DNA from: Streptomyces hokutonensis
GTDB lineage: Bacteria > Actinomycetota > Actinomycetes > Streptomycetales > Streptomycetaceae
Direction: 5' to 3'
DNA length: 64,000 nt
Assembly: GCF_000376565.1 (NCBI RefSeq)
Contig: NZ_BARG01000093.1
Coordinates: forward strand, 25,905 to 89,904
Positions 24,728-33,334 of this stretch are shown one piece after another. How positions within the stretch are numbered: position 1 is the first letter of the stretch; the number at the start of each line of letters is the position of its first letter. The position numbers were made by a program, and so were the translations under genes. The notes under the pieces were generated by a model. The model was not told the DNA's origin and searched no databases. It saw only the letters and a program-made list of their open reading frames with translations.

Positions 24728-25543
24728 TCAGCGGGGCAGCCGCACCCATGTCCCGTGGGCCGCGACCCGCAGTACGGAGGACAGGCCGGCCTCGTGGAAG
24801 GCCAGCTCGATCTCCGGCAGTCCCTCGGTGAAGTGGGCCCAGGCGTCGTAGTGGGCCGGGACGACGGTGTCCGCGCCCAGGACGGCTGCTGCGGCAGCGG
24901 CGGCGTGGCTGTCCAGTGAGAGGGGGCGGCCCTCGAACTTCGCCGGGACGCGAGCCGCTCCCACGTGCAGGACGGCAGCGTCGATGTCGGGGACTCGGCG
25001 GGAGATCTCCGCGACCGTGCGGATCGAGGCGTTGTCGCCACTCACATACACGGTGGGAAGTCCCTGGCCGGACAGCACGAACCCGATGACCTCGCAGTTG
25101 ACGTTCCCGTCGGCGTCGCGCTCGCCGTCCTCGGGACCGTGCACCGCGGGGACCGCCAGTACGCTCAGGTCTCCGCCGCCGTCCGCACGGGGTACGGAGT
25201 GACTGGTCCACGGTGCGAGGCCGACGGCCGGCGAACCCAGTCGCCCGGCGGCCAGGGGACCGGTGAGGACCAGCGGGGCGGCCTTCGCGAACGCGCGGCC
25301 GCGCTCGTCGAGGTTGTCCGGATGCGTGTCGTGGCTGACCAGAACGAGGTCGACCGGTCCCACGCCGTCCTCGTCGACGGCAGTGTCCGCCGTCTTGGTG
25401 AGGTACCCGTGCGGGCCGGCGTCGTCGAAGGTCGGATCGCTGACGATGCGCAGTCCGCCGAGATCGATCACGGCCGTGGGGCCGCCCAGGACGGTGATCG
25501 CGGATTCCTGTCGGGGCAGAGTCGCGCTGCGGGTTTCGCTCAT
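24728..25543 (-). CDS. Metallo-beta-lactamase-fold hydrolase (UlaG-like)
   Basis: A 271-residue MBL-fold protein. The expected HxHxxDH metal motif appears as SHDTHPDNLD, so the first His is Asp-adjacent and the order is altered. Other metal-ligand candidates are His in VPAVHGPEDG, Asp in VYVSGDNAS and His in VVPAHYDAWAHF. Family members cleave lactones or phosphoesters. The ATG at 25543 gives the family start; an in-frame extension to 25597 exists. It precedes the tautomerase on the same strand. Confidence 0.83.
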   Translation of the reverse strand: MSETRSATLPRQESAITVLGGPTAVIDLGGLRIVSDPTFDDAGPHGYLTKTADTAVDEDGVGPVDLVLVSHDTHPDNLDERGRAFAKAAPLVLTGPLAAGRLGSPAVGLAPWTSHSVPRADGGGDLSVLAVPAVHGPEDGERDADGNVNCEVIGFVLSGQGLPTVYVSGDNASIRTVAEISRRVPDIDAAVLHVGAARVPAKFEGRPLSLDSHAAAAAAAVLGADTVVPAHYDAWAHFTEGLPEIELAFHEAGLSSVLRVAAHGTWVRLPR

Positions 25544-25634
25544 GCCCTCGACGCTAGGGACTTTCCACTTCTGCGGGAAATGCCTGTGGCGGCCCATCCA
25601 TGTGTGTCAGGCATAGATACGGCTCGGGGCCCGG

Positions 25635-26489
25635 TCACTGCCGGGTGGCTGCCGGTACCGCTGCCTCCAGGAACCGGCGGATCAGCGTTCGCTGGGCATC
25701 GGGAAAGTAGACGAGACTGACCGGGCTCGCGGGCGCATCGGCGAGGGGAACGAAGCGCAGAGCGGGGTGCGGGGAACGGCGCTGCGCGACCTCGGGGACG
25801 ACGCCGATGCCGCGGTTGGCGGCCACCGTCTCCAGCCATTCGTCGTAGTTGGCCGTTTCGATGATCCGTTCCGGGCGCTGGTCCACCGGCCACGACCAGG
25901 GGCCGGTCGTACCGCTGACCGTGTTGACGACCAGGGTCCAGTGCTGGACGTCGGTCCAGTCCAGATGGTCGAAACGCGTCAGGTCGGAGTGCTCGGAGCA
26001 TACGGCGATGCGCGGCTCGTCGAACAGGTGCACAGCGCGCGCCCCTCGTGGCGTGTCGAACTCGCCCCGTATCACCGCGATGTCGAGGGTGCGCTGGCGC
26101 AGCGCCTGAAGGGGGTCGTCGGTCCGGGTCAGGGCGACGGTCGCTCCCGTGGTCTCTTCGAAGAGGCTGACGGTCTGCTGTGTCCAGGGGTCGGGCAGCA
26201 GCCAGCTGAATCCGAGCCGCAGGGTGATGCGGTGGCTGACGACGGCGAGAGCCTCGTCGAGGGTTGCGAGGACCCGCTCGGCGTGCAGGAGGAACTCGGC
26301 GCCGGTGTCGGTCAGTTCGACGTGCCGCGAGGACCGGTCGAGCAGGCGGACACTCAGATTGCCCTCCAGCTGCGCGACCGTACGACTCAGCGCCGGCTGC
26401 GTGATCAGCAGTTCCTCGGCGGCACGGGAGAACGAGCGATGGCGGGCAACGGACGCGAAGGCCCGCAGGTGGCGTAGTTCGACTTCCAT
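25635..26489 (-). CDS. LysR family transcriptional regulator
   Basis: A 284-residue LysR protein. The DNA-binding domain is MEVELRHLRAFASVARHRSF followed by SRAAEELLITQPALSRTVAQ. The effector domain begins at ITLRLGFSWLLPDPW. The ATG at 26489 is the usual LysR start (MEVELRHLRAF). It is divergent from the MFS gene at 26621 and upstream of the MBL gene, so it could control the MFS transporter, the MBL gene or both. Confidence 0.92.
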   Translation of the reverse strand: MEVELRHLRAFASVARHRSFSRAAEELLITQPALSRTVAQLEGNLSVRLLDRSSRHVELTDTGAEFLLHAERVLATLDEALAVVSHRITLRLGFSWLLPDPWTQQTVSLFEETTGATVALTRTDDPLQALRQRTLDIAVIRGEFDTPRGARAVHLFDEPRIAVCSEHSDLTRFDHLDWTDVQHWTLVVNTVSGTTGPWSWPVDQRPERIIETANYDEWLETVAANRGIGVVPEVAQRRSPHPALRFVPLADAPASPVSLVYFPDAQRTLIRRFLEAAVPAATRQ

Positions 26490-26620
26490 GCTCTTGGCGC
26501 CCTTCCCGGCATCCATGCCTGCCGTGCATAGAGGCACCTTAACCGGCATTTCACAGCGATACGCGGGCTGCCTAGCGTCGGAGACGACCATCGAACGCCA
26601 CCAGGAAGGCGCACAGGATC

Positions 26621-27808
26621 GTGCAGTCATCAGCCCCGCCCCGTCCGCGAGCGCGGTCGCCCTGGACGATCGTCGCCCAGGCGGCGGCAGCGCTCGCCGC
26701 GGGACAGGGGATCGGCAGGTTCGTCTACACCCCGATCCTTCCCCTCATGCACACCCAGGCCGGCCTCTCCTCAGCACTCGGGGCCGACCTGGCCACGGCG
26801 AACTTCATCGGCTACCTCGCAGGCGCCCTGGCCGGTATCGCCGTACCCGCCGTCGTGCGGTCGGCCGCAGCATTGCGTGGTTCCTACGTCGTGCTGGTGG
26901 CGACGCTGGCGCTCATGCCGGTCAGCAACGACGGCACCGTCTGGTTCCTGCTGCGTCTCGTAGCCGGTGCCGCCAGCGCGTTGATCTTCGTCATCGCCGT
27001 CAGTGCGATGCTCACCGGCCTCCGCGAGCACGCCCACCACCTGGTCGGCTGGGCCTTCGGCGGAGTCGGTGCCGGAATCGCCCTGTCCGGCCTGCTCGTC
27101 GTAGTCGTGCAGGCCGCGTCCACCTGGCAGGCGGCCTGGTGGACCTGCGCCGCCCTCGCCGCCCTGCTCGCCGCAGTCGCCTGGCCCCTGGCCCCACCCC
27201 CGGAATCCGCGAGTTCCGATGCGACCGCGCAGACTGAACGGCCCCGCACCCACCGCTGGTTCCTCGCCCTGCTCACCAGCTACACCTTCGAGGGCATCGG
27301 CTACATCATCGCCGGCACCTTCCTCGTCGCCGCGATCCAGCAGGGCGTCCCGGGCCGTCTCGGCTCCGGAGCCTGGATCGTGGTCGGCCTCGCCGCACTG
27401 CCCTCGTGCGCGCTGTGGACCCGGCTGGCCGGCCGCTGGTCCAGGCCGGCCCTGCTGCTCACCTCGCTGACCATCCAGGCCATCGGCATCGCCCTGCCGG
27501 CGCTGCTGGGCGGTGCCACGCCCGCACTCGTGTCCGCCGTGCTGTTCGGCGCCACCTTCATGGGCGTCAGCACCATCGCCCTGTCCATCGGCGCGCACCT
27601 TCAAGTGCCGCGGGCTGTGGCCCTGTTGACAGCCGGATACAGCATCGGCCAGATCCTCGGTCCGCTGCTCGCCGCCCCGCTGCTCCGGCACGGCTACCAC
27701 CAGGCGCTCCTGCTGGGCAGCGCGCTGGTCGTCGTCTCCGCGGTCGCGGCCGCCGCCGTCTGCGTCCGCTTCCCGCACCACCTCGGTCCCGTGGCCCCGG
27801 CGGCCTGA
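26621..27808 (+). CDS. MFS transporter, YbfB/YjiJ family
   Basis: A 395-residue membrane protein with about twelve hydrophobic segments. The opening AQAAAALAAGQGIGRFVYTP is characteristic of the YbfB/YjiJ branch of the major facilitator superfamily. A short cytoplasmic linker (SASSDATAQTERPRTHRW) divides the two halves. The GTG start at 26621 is used. It is divergent from a LysR gene and 27 bp upstream of the second nitronate monooxygenase, suggesting export or uptake of a related compound. Confidence 0.88.
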   Translation: MQSSAPPRPRARSPWTIVAQAAAALAAGQGIGRFVYTPILPLMHTQAGLSSALGADLATANFIGYLAGALAGIAVPAVVRSAAALRGSYVVLVATLALMPVSNDGTVWFLLRLVAGAASALIFVIAVSAMLTGLREHAHHLVGWAFGGVGAGIALSGLLVVVVQAASTWQAAWWTCAALAALLAAVAWPLAPPPESASSDATAQTERPRTHRWFLALLTSYTFEGIGYIIAGTFLVAAIQQGVPGRLGSGAWIVVGLAALPSCALWTRLAGRWSRPALLLTSLTIQAIGIALPALLGGATPALVSAVLFGATFMGVSTIALSIGAHLQVPRAVALLTAGYSIGQILGPLLAAPLLRHGYHQALLLGSALVVVSAVAAAAVCVRFPHHLGPVAPAA

Positions 27809-27835
27809 CGCTCGTACCTTTCAGGAGGAGTTGCC

Positions 27836-28864
27836 ATGAGCACACTGCTCTCCGACCTCGGAGCAGACCTTCCCCTCATCGCGGCGCCGATGGCCGGAGG
27901 ACCGAGCACGCCCGAGCTGGTCACCGCCGCCGCCCGGGCGGGCGGCCTGGGATTCCTGGCCGGTGGGTACAAGACCGCACAGGCACTCGCCGGGCAGGTC
28001 CACACCACCCGCGCGGAAGGCGTCTCGTTCGGCGTCAACCTGTTCGTGCCCAACCCGCTCCCCGCCTCCCGGGAGGCGTACGCGCGTTACGCGAGGGAGG
28101 TACAGGGGGAGGCCGACCGCTACGGCCTCACGCTGCCAGAGGAGCCGATCGAGGACGACGACCACCGGACGGACAAGATCGACCTGCTCACCTCCTCTCC
28201 CGTCCCCTGGGTGTCCTTCACCTTCGGCATCCCGGACCGCGCGGTCGTCAGCGCCCTGCGCAGGGCCGGGAGCACCGTTCTGCAGTGCGTCACCTCGGCC
28301 GACGAGGCACGTCGAGCGGCTGACGCCGGGGTCGACGCCCTCATCGTCCAGGCACCCGCCGCCGGCAGGCACTCGGCCACGCTCACCCCCGAACGGCCTC
28401 CCGTACAGGTCTCGTTGCCCGACCTGATCGCCGGAGTGCGCAGCGCCGTCGCCCTGCCCCTCATCGCCACCGGCGGGATCACCACCGCCACCGACGTGGC
28501 TGGCGCGCTCGGCGCGGGTGCCCAAGCCGCCATGGTCGGCACCGTCCTGCTGCGCACGCACGAGAGCGGCGCGTCCGCACCGCACAAGGCGGCTCTGGCC
28601 GACCCTGCCTTCGACACCACCGTCGTCACCCGTGCCTTCATCGGGCGACCTGCGCGTGCCCTGCGCAACCACTTCACCGACCGGTACGACGCGCTCGCCC
28701 CGGCCGGCTACCCGGCCCTCCACCACCTCACCAGCCCACTCCGCAAGGCCGCCACCGCAGCCGCCGACACACGGCTGATCCACCTGTGGGCCGGAACCGG
28801 GCACCGCCAGGCGAAGGCCGAATCCATCGCCGACACCTTCGCGCACCTCGCTGACCAGCTGTGA
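27836..28864 (+). CDS. Nitronate monooxygenase (FMN)
   Basis: A 342-residue TIM-barrel FMN enzyme closer to classical bacterial nitronate monooxygenase. It has LPLIAAPMAGGPSTPELVTA at the N terminus, the FNM-binding GVDALIVQAPAAGRHSAT segment, the ATGGITTATDVAGALGAGAQ loop and AAMVGTVLLRTHESGAS. It would convert nitronates, such as propionate-3-nitronate, to malonate semialdehyde and nitrite. CAGGAGGAG precedes the ATG. It sits in a rightward unit between the MFS transporter and the heme protein. Confidence 0.9.
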   Translation: MSTLLSDLGADLPLIAAPMAGGPSTPELVTAAARAGGLGFLAGGYKTAQALAGQVHTTRAEGVSFGVNLFVPNPLPASREAYARYAREVQGEADRYGLTLPEEPIEDDDHRTDKIDLLTSSPVPWVSFTFGIPDRAVVSALRRAGSTVLQCVTSADEARRAADAGVDALIVQAPAAGRHSATLTPERPPVQVSLPDLIAGVRSAVALPLIATGGITTATDVAGALGAGAQAAMVGTVLLRTHESGASAPHKAALADPAFDTTVVTRAFIGRPARALRNHFTDRYDALAPAGYPALHHLTSPLRKAATAAADTRLIHLWAGTGHRQAKAESIADTFAHLADQL

Positions 28865-28941
28865 GTTCTGCGACAGGCGCACTGAGCACCGTCCCTGGCG
28901 TCAGCTGATCCAGAGAACCGTCAACACCACGGAGGTATGAC

Positions 28942-29175
28942 ATGGCCACCGAACTGGTCCCCGGCAACACCCTGATCACCGCTTCTCCGCGGGAGGGACG
29001 CGAACTCGCCCTCAAGATGGCCCGGTTGGCCATCAAGGCCACGCAGCCCGACGGCGCGGTGCGCCAGCAACTGCGCCCCGAGTACGCGCGGGACGCGGAC
29101 TCGCTGATCTCCATCGCCCATGTGGTCGCAGTGGAGTTCGCGGCGATCGCGGCAGCGAGAAACTACTGGCGCTGA
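28942..29175 (+). CDS. Hexameric tyrosine-coordinated heme protein (HTHP)
   Basis: A 77-residue protein matching HTHP over its full length. It contains LITASPREGRELALKMARLA, the segment QLRPEYARDADSLISIAHVV and the C-terminal AARNYWR. In the characterised homologue, a ring of six subunits binds one heme each through Tyr and has weak peroxidase and catalase activity. ACGGAGGTATGAC supplies a strong ribosome site. It is 77 bp after the nitronate monooxygenase, so it may remove peroxide or react with nitrite/NO formed by it. That link is inference. Confidence 0.9.
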   Translation: MATELVPGNTLITASPREGRELALKMARLAIKATQPDGAVRQQLRPEYARDADSLISIAHVVAVEFAAIAAARNYWR

Positions 29176-29273
29176 CCGAGCGCCGAAGGTCCGCGCCGCA
29201 TGCGTGCTGAGGCTGCAGGCCGCCAGGGCAGGGCGAACCGCGAAGGTTCTGATCCAGCGATGGACGCCATCAC

Positions 29274-29288
29274 AACCAATCGTTGGTT
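29274..29288. promoter_or_regulatory. Operator-like palindrome before the membrane protein remnant
   Basis: Perfect inverted repeat AACCAA-TCG-TTGGTT in the 206-bp gap between HTHP and the next gene. It overlaps a possible -35 element (TTGGTT), and TACAGT lies 18 bp on as a possible -10. Its binding protein is unknown. Confidence 0.4.
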
Positions 29289-29381
29289 CTTAAAGATCGG
29301 CGAGCCTACAGTCGCCGCAAGCCGCACCGTCCACCGACAGCCGCCGGGACAAAGGAGCCTCCTTACGAAGACTGGCACGAC

Positions 29382-29800
29382 ATGACTGCGTCCCTCATCT
29401 CGCCCGGGCCGCTTGCCGAGTTGCTTATTACGCCGTCCGACATTGCGCGTCCCCCGGTAGGGAAGTCGTTCATCGTCGCGTTCGTGCTGTACAGCGTCGC
29501 CGCGAACCTGATCGGTACCCCGCCTGGGTCACCCTCGCCCGGCACCCGGACTTCGCGTGGGTCTGCCCCGGCCGTCTCCTCTTCGTGATCGGCTACGGCT
29601 TCCTCGTGAGTCTGGTGCTGTCGATCACCACGATCCTCACCAGCGTCATGTCCAGCACGCTCGCCGACGCCCTCCCTCCCGCGGACACTCCGTTCATCCT
29701 CCTCCTGGGCGGCGGGTCCTACTCGACACTGTTCGCCGCCGGCGGCGCTGTCGCCATCCTCGGTGGCCTCGCGATCCTGCCGGTACGGCGCGTCCGCTGA
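29382..29800 (+). pseudogene. Small membrane protein gene with a single frameshift
   Basis: The first frame runs from the ATG at 29382 (KSFIVAFVLYSVAANLIG) and the second continues without loss (AWVTLARHPDFAWVCPGRLL, then FVIGYGFLVSLVLSITTILT). Loss of one base near 29514 explains the switch. The repaired product would have about 139 residues and three to four membrane segments, ending in RRVR. No family is recognised. AAAGGAG precedes the start. Either it is a young pseudogene or the base is a sequencing error. Confidence 0.6.
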
Positions 29801-29845
29801 CGCCCGTCCTCGCCGCCGCCCCTCCCCGCATCCTCAAGGACACCC

Positions 29846-30799
29846 ATGCCGATCGACCCTGCCCTGCAGCCGCTTCTGCCCTTCGGTCATCCTCCGAAGG
29901 TCATTGAAGACCCGGAGCTTTTCCGGGCGCAGATGAACCAGAACAACGACGACGCGTTCGACACGTTCGGCCGTCCTGGTCCGAGCGTCGCCGAGCGCCG
30001 GGTCCTGAACATCGACTCGGCCGGCGAGAGCGTGCGAGCGATCCTGTACCGGCCGGCCACCGCCGGACCCCATCCGGTCCACATCTTCCTGCACGGTGGA
30101 GGGTGGGTGATCAACAGCGCCTTCTCGAAGGACTCCGAGGCCGTCAGCCGTCACCGCAGCGTGCACGCGGACTGCATCGTGATGTCCGTCGACTACCGAA
30201 AAGCACCCGAGAACCCCTTTCCTGCACCCGTGCAGGACGTCCTATCGGTCATCAACTGGGTCAACGACAACAGCGCCGAGATCGGCGCCCTCCCGGGTGC
30301 GATCACCGTCGGCGGCCAGTCGTCGGGCGCCAACATCGCCGCCGGAGCGACGCTCCTGCTGCGGGACCAGGGGCGGGACGACATTGCCCATCAGCTCCTG
30401 GAGGTGCCCGTCCTGGACCTGACCCACAGCCGCCCGAGGGAAGAGGGCGACGAACTGCCGCTGTCGATGACCGACGTACGCACGTTCTGCGCGCTCTACC
30501 TCGGAGACAGCGGCAAAGCCGATGACCCGATGGCCTCCCCTCTGCTGGCCGCTGACTTTGCGGGGCTTCCCCCGGCGTACATCGCGGTAGCCGAGTACGA
30601 CGTACTGCGCGGTGATGGCGAGTGGTACGCGCAGCGACTGGGCGACGCGGGTGTCCCCGTAGAGCTGTACCTGGGGGAGGGGCATGTCCATATGTCCCCG
30701 TCCATGACCGGGCTGCTGGCCTCGGCGCGGGCATGGCAGGAGGCGTCGACGGCGGCGCTGAGGACGGCCAACTCGCGGTTGCGCGAAACGAATTGGTGA
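29846..30799 (+). CDS. Alpha/beta hydrolase, HSL-type esterase/lipase
   Basis: A 317-residue cytosolic esterase of the hormone-sensitive-lipase group. The oxyanion motif is HGGGW in HIFLHGGGWVINSAF. The nucleophile lies in GGQSSGAN, a variant of GDSAGG. The acid and base are likely Asp in YIAVAEYDVLRGDGE and His in GEGHVHMSPS. The in-frame start was taken at 29846 (ATG). It follows the broken membrane protein gene on the same strand. Its substrate is unknown. Confidence 0.88.
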   Translation: MPIDPALQPLLPFGHPPKVIEDPELFRAQMNQNNDDAFDTFGRPGPSVAERRVLNIDSAGESVRAILYRPATAGPHPVHIFLHGGGWVINSAFSKDSEAVSRHRSVHADCIVMSVDYRKAPENPFPAPVQDVLSVINWVNDNSAEIGALPGAITVGGQSSGANIAAGATLLLRDQGRDDIAHQLLEVPVLDLTHSRPREEGDELPLSMTDVRTFCALYLGDSGKADDPMASPLLAADFAGLPPAYIAVAEYDVLRGDGEWYAQRLGDAGVPVELYLGEGHVHMSPSMTGLLASARAWQEASTAALRTANSRLRETNW

Positions 30800-30809
30800 C
30801 CGTACGCCG

Positions 30810-31240
30810 GCCTCGCGGACCTGGGCACCACCCTTATGCAGCTCGCCCTCGCCCTCGCCGGCGAAGCCGTCGAGTACGCCGACACCCTCCAACCGCTCAC
30901 CGAAGAACGCCTGACCCGGGCCTGCCACTGTGGAGTTGGCCCACCGAACTCGCCCGTGCAGGCGCCCCCGAACTGGTCGAACCGCTGCTGCGCGCCGGTG
31001 CCGACAGCGGTGACCGGCAGCCCCGGCAACGGCTGGTGAGCTTCCTCGACGACCAGGAACGCACTCATGAGGCTGAGGCCGTGCTCCACGCCGTCTCACC
31101 ACCGACATGTACGCCCTCAACACTCTGCTTCACGGCCTGTGTCCTCACCGGCCCCGGGCCGCCGGAGACGTCCTCACCGAGGCCGCGCAGGCGGGCCACA
31201 TCCTGAACTTCCCCATAGCCGTCACTCAAGACGGCACGCT
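30810..31240 (+). pseudogene. Decayed TPR-like repeat protein
   Basis: Plus-strand coding fragments are spread over three frames: GLADLGTTLMQLALALAGEA and VEYADTLQPLTEERLTRA; then ELARAGAPELVEPLLRAGAD and RLVSFLDDQERTHEAEAVLH; then MYALNTLLHGLCP and DVLTEAAQAGHILNFPIAVT. The helical, Ala/Leu/Glu-rich repeated character resembles tetratricopeptide repeats. At least two frameshifts separate the pieces. No start with a ribosome site is seen. It is read as a dead gene. Confidence 0.35.
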
Positions 31241-31353
31241 CGCCGGTTCCCGTGGCCGCAGCCGGCAAGCCTCGCGGCCACTTGGTGCTCGGAGCGCGAG
31301 CTCGTCGCCGGAGTGCTGCTCGCGGCGTCGGCCCCGCTGTTCACTCGGGAATC

Positions 31354-31390
31354 GGCGCGGCCGGACACCGTACGGATGTCCGGCCGCGCC
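31354..31390 (-). terminator. Hairpin downstream of the leftward hydrolase genes
   Basis: Perfect 14-bp stem (GGCGCGGCCGGACA and its complement) with a 9-nt loop. It starts 14 bp beyond the stop of the hydrolase gene at 31404. A good candidate for the terminator of that unit. Confidence 0.7.
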
Positions 31391-31403
31391 GTCCCGCGCC
31401 GGG

Positions 31404-32120
31404 TCAGCTCGTCGCGCGCACCGCGTCACGGATCAGGTCGGCGACCTCCTTGGGCCGGGAGACCGCCACGGCGTGCGAGGCGCCTTCGAGTTCGACGACG
31501 GTGGCCCCGGCCCGCTTCGCGCCGAAGCGTTCGACCTCGGGGTTGATCGCCTCGTCCGCCCCGGCGACGAGCGCCCAGGCCGGCTTCGTCTTCCACGCGG
31601 CTGCGGCTGCGGTCTCCTCGAACGCCGCGGCGGCCAGGGGGCGTTGGGCCGCCGCGAGGATCTTGGTGACGTCCGCGGGTACGTCGGCGGCGAACACCGA
31701 CGGGAAGGCGTCCTCGGCGATGGTGACCTCGACGCCGGGGTCGCCTCCCGGGATTGGGTACGTCCACTGCTTGAGGTTGCTGACGAGCGGCGAGAGCGGG
31801 AAGCGCCCCTGCAACTCGCCGAGACTCTCGCCCTCTTCGAGGGCGTAGGCCGCCACGTAGACCAGACCGACGACGTTGTCCGTGGTGCCGGCCACGGTGA
31901 TCAGCGCACCGCCGTAGGAGTGGCCGACGAGGACGACCGGGCCGTCGATCTGGGACGCCACGGACGCGATGTACGCGGCGTCCGACGCCAGGCCGCGCAG
32001 CGGGTTCGAGGGCGCGAGTACGGGGATGCCGTGGCCTTGCAGCTCCGCGATGACACCGGACCAGCTGCCGGCGTCCGCGAAGGCACCGTGCACGAGGAGG
32101 ACGGTGGGAGTGGTGGACAT
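31404..32120 (-). CDS. Alpha/beta hydrolase
   Basis: A 238-residue compact hydrolase. VLLVHGAFADAGSWSGVIAE carries the oxyanion region and the nucleophile is Ser in VLVGHSYGGALI. The catalytic His is probably in ELEGASHAVAVSRP. It resembles the hydroxynitrile-lyase/methylesterase-like fold common in actinobacteria. The gene is 23 bp downstream of the HSL esterase at 32144. It is likely co-transcribed with it and ends at a strong hairpin. Confidence 0.88.
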   Translation of the reverse strand: MSTTPTVLLVHGAFADAGSWSGVIAELQGHGIPVLAPSNPLRGLASDAAYIASVASQIDGPVVLVGHSYGGALITVAGTTDNVVGLVYVAAYALEEGESLGELQGRFPLSPLVSNLKQWTYPIPGGDPGVEVTIAEDAFPSVFAADVPADVTKILAAAQRPLAAAAFEETAAAAAWKTKPAWALVAGADEAINPEVERFGAKRAGATVVELEGASHAVAVSRPKEVADLIRDAVRATS

Positions 32121-32143
32121 GGGGGAGCTCTCTTTCCGGTGTC

Positions 32144-33115
32144 TCAGTGGCCGTGGAGCGCGGTGCGCAGGGTGTCGACGGCCAGGGTGATGGCGGCTTC
32201 GGCGGCGTGGGTCTCGCGCAGGGCGTTGAGCATGACGAAGTCGTGGATGATGCCCTGGAAGCGGACCGCGGTGACGGGTACTCCGGCCTCGCGGAGCTTG
32301 TTGGCGTAGGCCTCGCCCTCGTCGCGCAGGACGTCGGCCTCGCCGGTGATGACGAGGGCCGGGGGCAGTCCGGTGAGCTGCTCGGTGGTGGCGCGCAGCG
32401 GGGATGCGGTGATCTGGGCGCGTTCGGTCTCGTCGGTCGTGTACTGGTCCCAGAACCACTGCATGCCGTCGCGGCGCAGGAAATAGCCCTCCGCGAACTG
32501 GTGGTAGGAGGCGGTGTCGAAGCTCGCGTCGGTGACCGGGTAGAACAGCACCTGCTGGAGCAGGGGGACATCGCCCCGCTCCTTGGCCATCAGGGTCAGC
32601 GCGGCGGTCATGTTGCCGCCCACCGAGTCACCGACCACGGCGATGCGGGTCGGGTCGAGGTCCTTGGTGGCGCCTTCCTGAACGACCCAGCGGGCGACGG
32701 TGTAGTTCTGCTCGATGGCGACCGGGTAGCGGGCCTCGGGGGAGAGGTCGTATTCAGGGAAGACGACGGCGGCACCGGCGCCGACGGCGAGTTCGCGCAC
32801 CAGTCGGTCGTGGGTGTGGGCGTTGCCGAAGACCCAGCCCGCGCCGTGGATGTAGACGATCACCGGCAGGGGCCCGGAGGCACCCTCGGGCTTCACGATC
32901 CGGGCCCGGACGCTGCCCGTCGGGCCGCCGGGGACGGTGATCCACTCCTCGTCGACGGCGGGCTTCGCGATCTCGCCGGACTGCACCTCGTCGACCGCCT
33001 TGCGGCCCTCGGCGGGCGTCAGGTCGAAGAGGTAGGGCGGGTTGGCGGTCGCCTCCGCGAAGGCGGCTGCCGCCGGCTCCAGCACCGGCTGGACCGGTTC
33101 GACGGCGTCGGACAT
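32144..33115 (-). CDS. Alpha/beta hydrolase, HSL-type esterase
   Basis: A 323-residue hormone-sensitive-lipase-type esterase. It has HGAGW in VIVYIHGAGWVFGNAHTH, and the nucleophile is Ser in AVVGDSVGGNMTAAL. Acid and base candidates are Asp in VITGEADVLRDEGE and His in FQGIIHDFVML. It is a paralogue of the protein at 35325, where the nucleophile is Cys. It is transcribed leftwards, downstream of two AraC genes that are likely regulators. Confidence 0.9.
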   Translation of the reverse strand: MSDAVEPVQPVLEPAAAAFAEATANPPYLFDLTPAEGRKAVDEVQSGEIAKPAVDEEWITVPGGPTGSVRARIVKPEGASGPLPVIVYIHGAGWVFGNAHTHDRLVRELAVGAGAAVVFPEYDLSPEARYPVAIEQNYTVARWVVQEGATKDLDPTRIAVVGDSVGGNMTAALTLMAKERGDVPLLQQVLFYPVTDASFDTASYHQFAEGYFLRRDGMQWFWDQYTTDETERAQITASPLRATTEQLTGLPPALVITGEADVLRDEGEAYANKLREAGVPVTAVRFQGIIHDFVMLNALRETHAAEAAITLAVDTLRTALHGH

Positions 33116-33334
33116 GTGCTTCTCCTCGGTTTCGGATGAGATCTGTGGGGACCTCGGTCAGGACGTTAGAACCGCCGGATCGGCGGACATTGCGCGTCAG
33201 CGCACCGGTGCCGGTCCGGAAGTGCACAGGAACTGACCCGGCAGCGCACCCGAGGGGGGCGCGACGCGCTGTCGGACGCGAACTGCCGCGGAATTCAGGG
33301 CGGTTCGCGTCCGCGGGACGTCGACGAAACCCCG

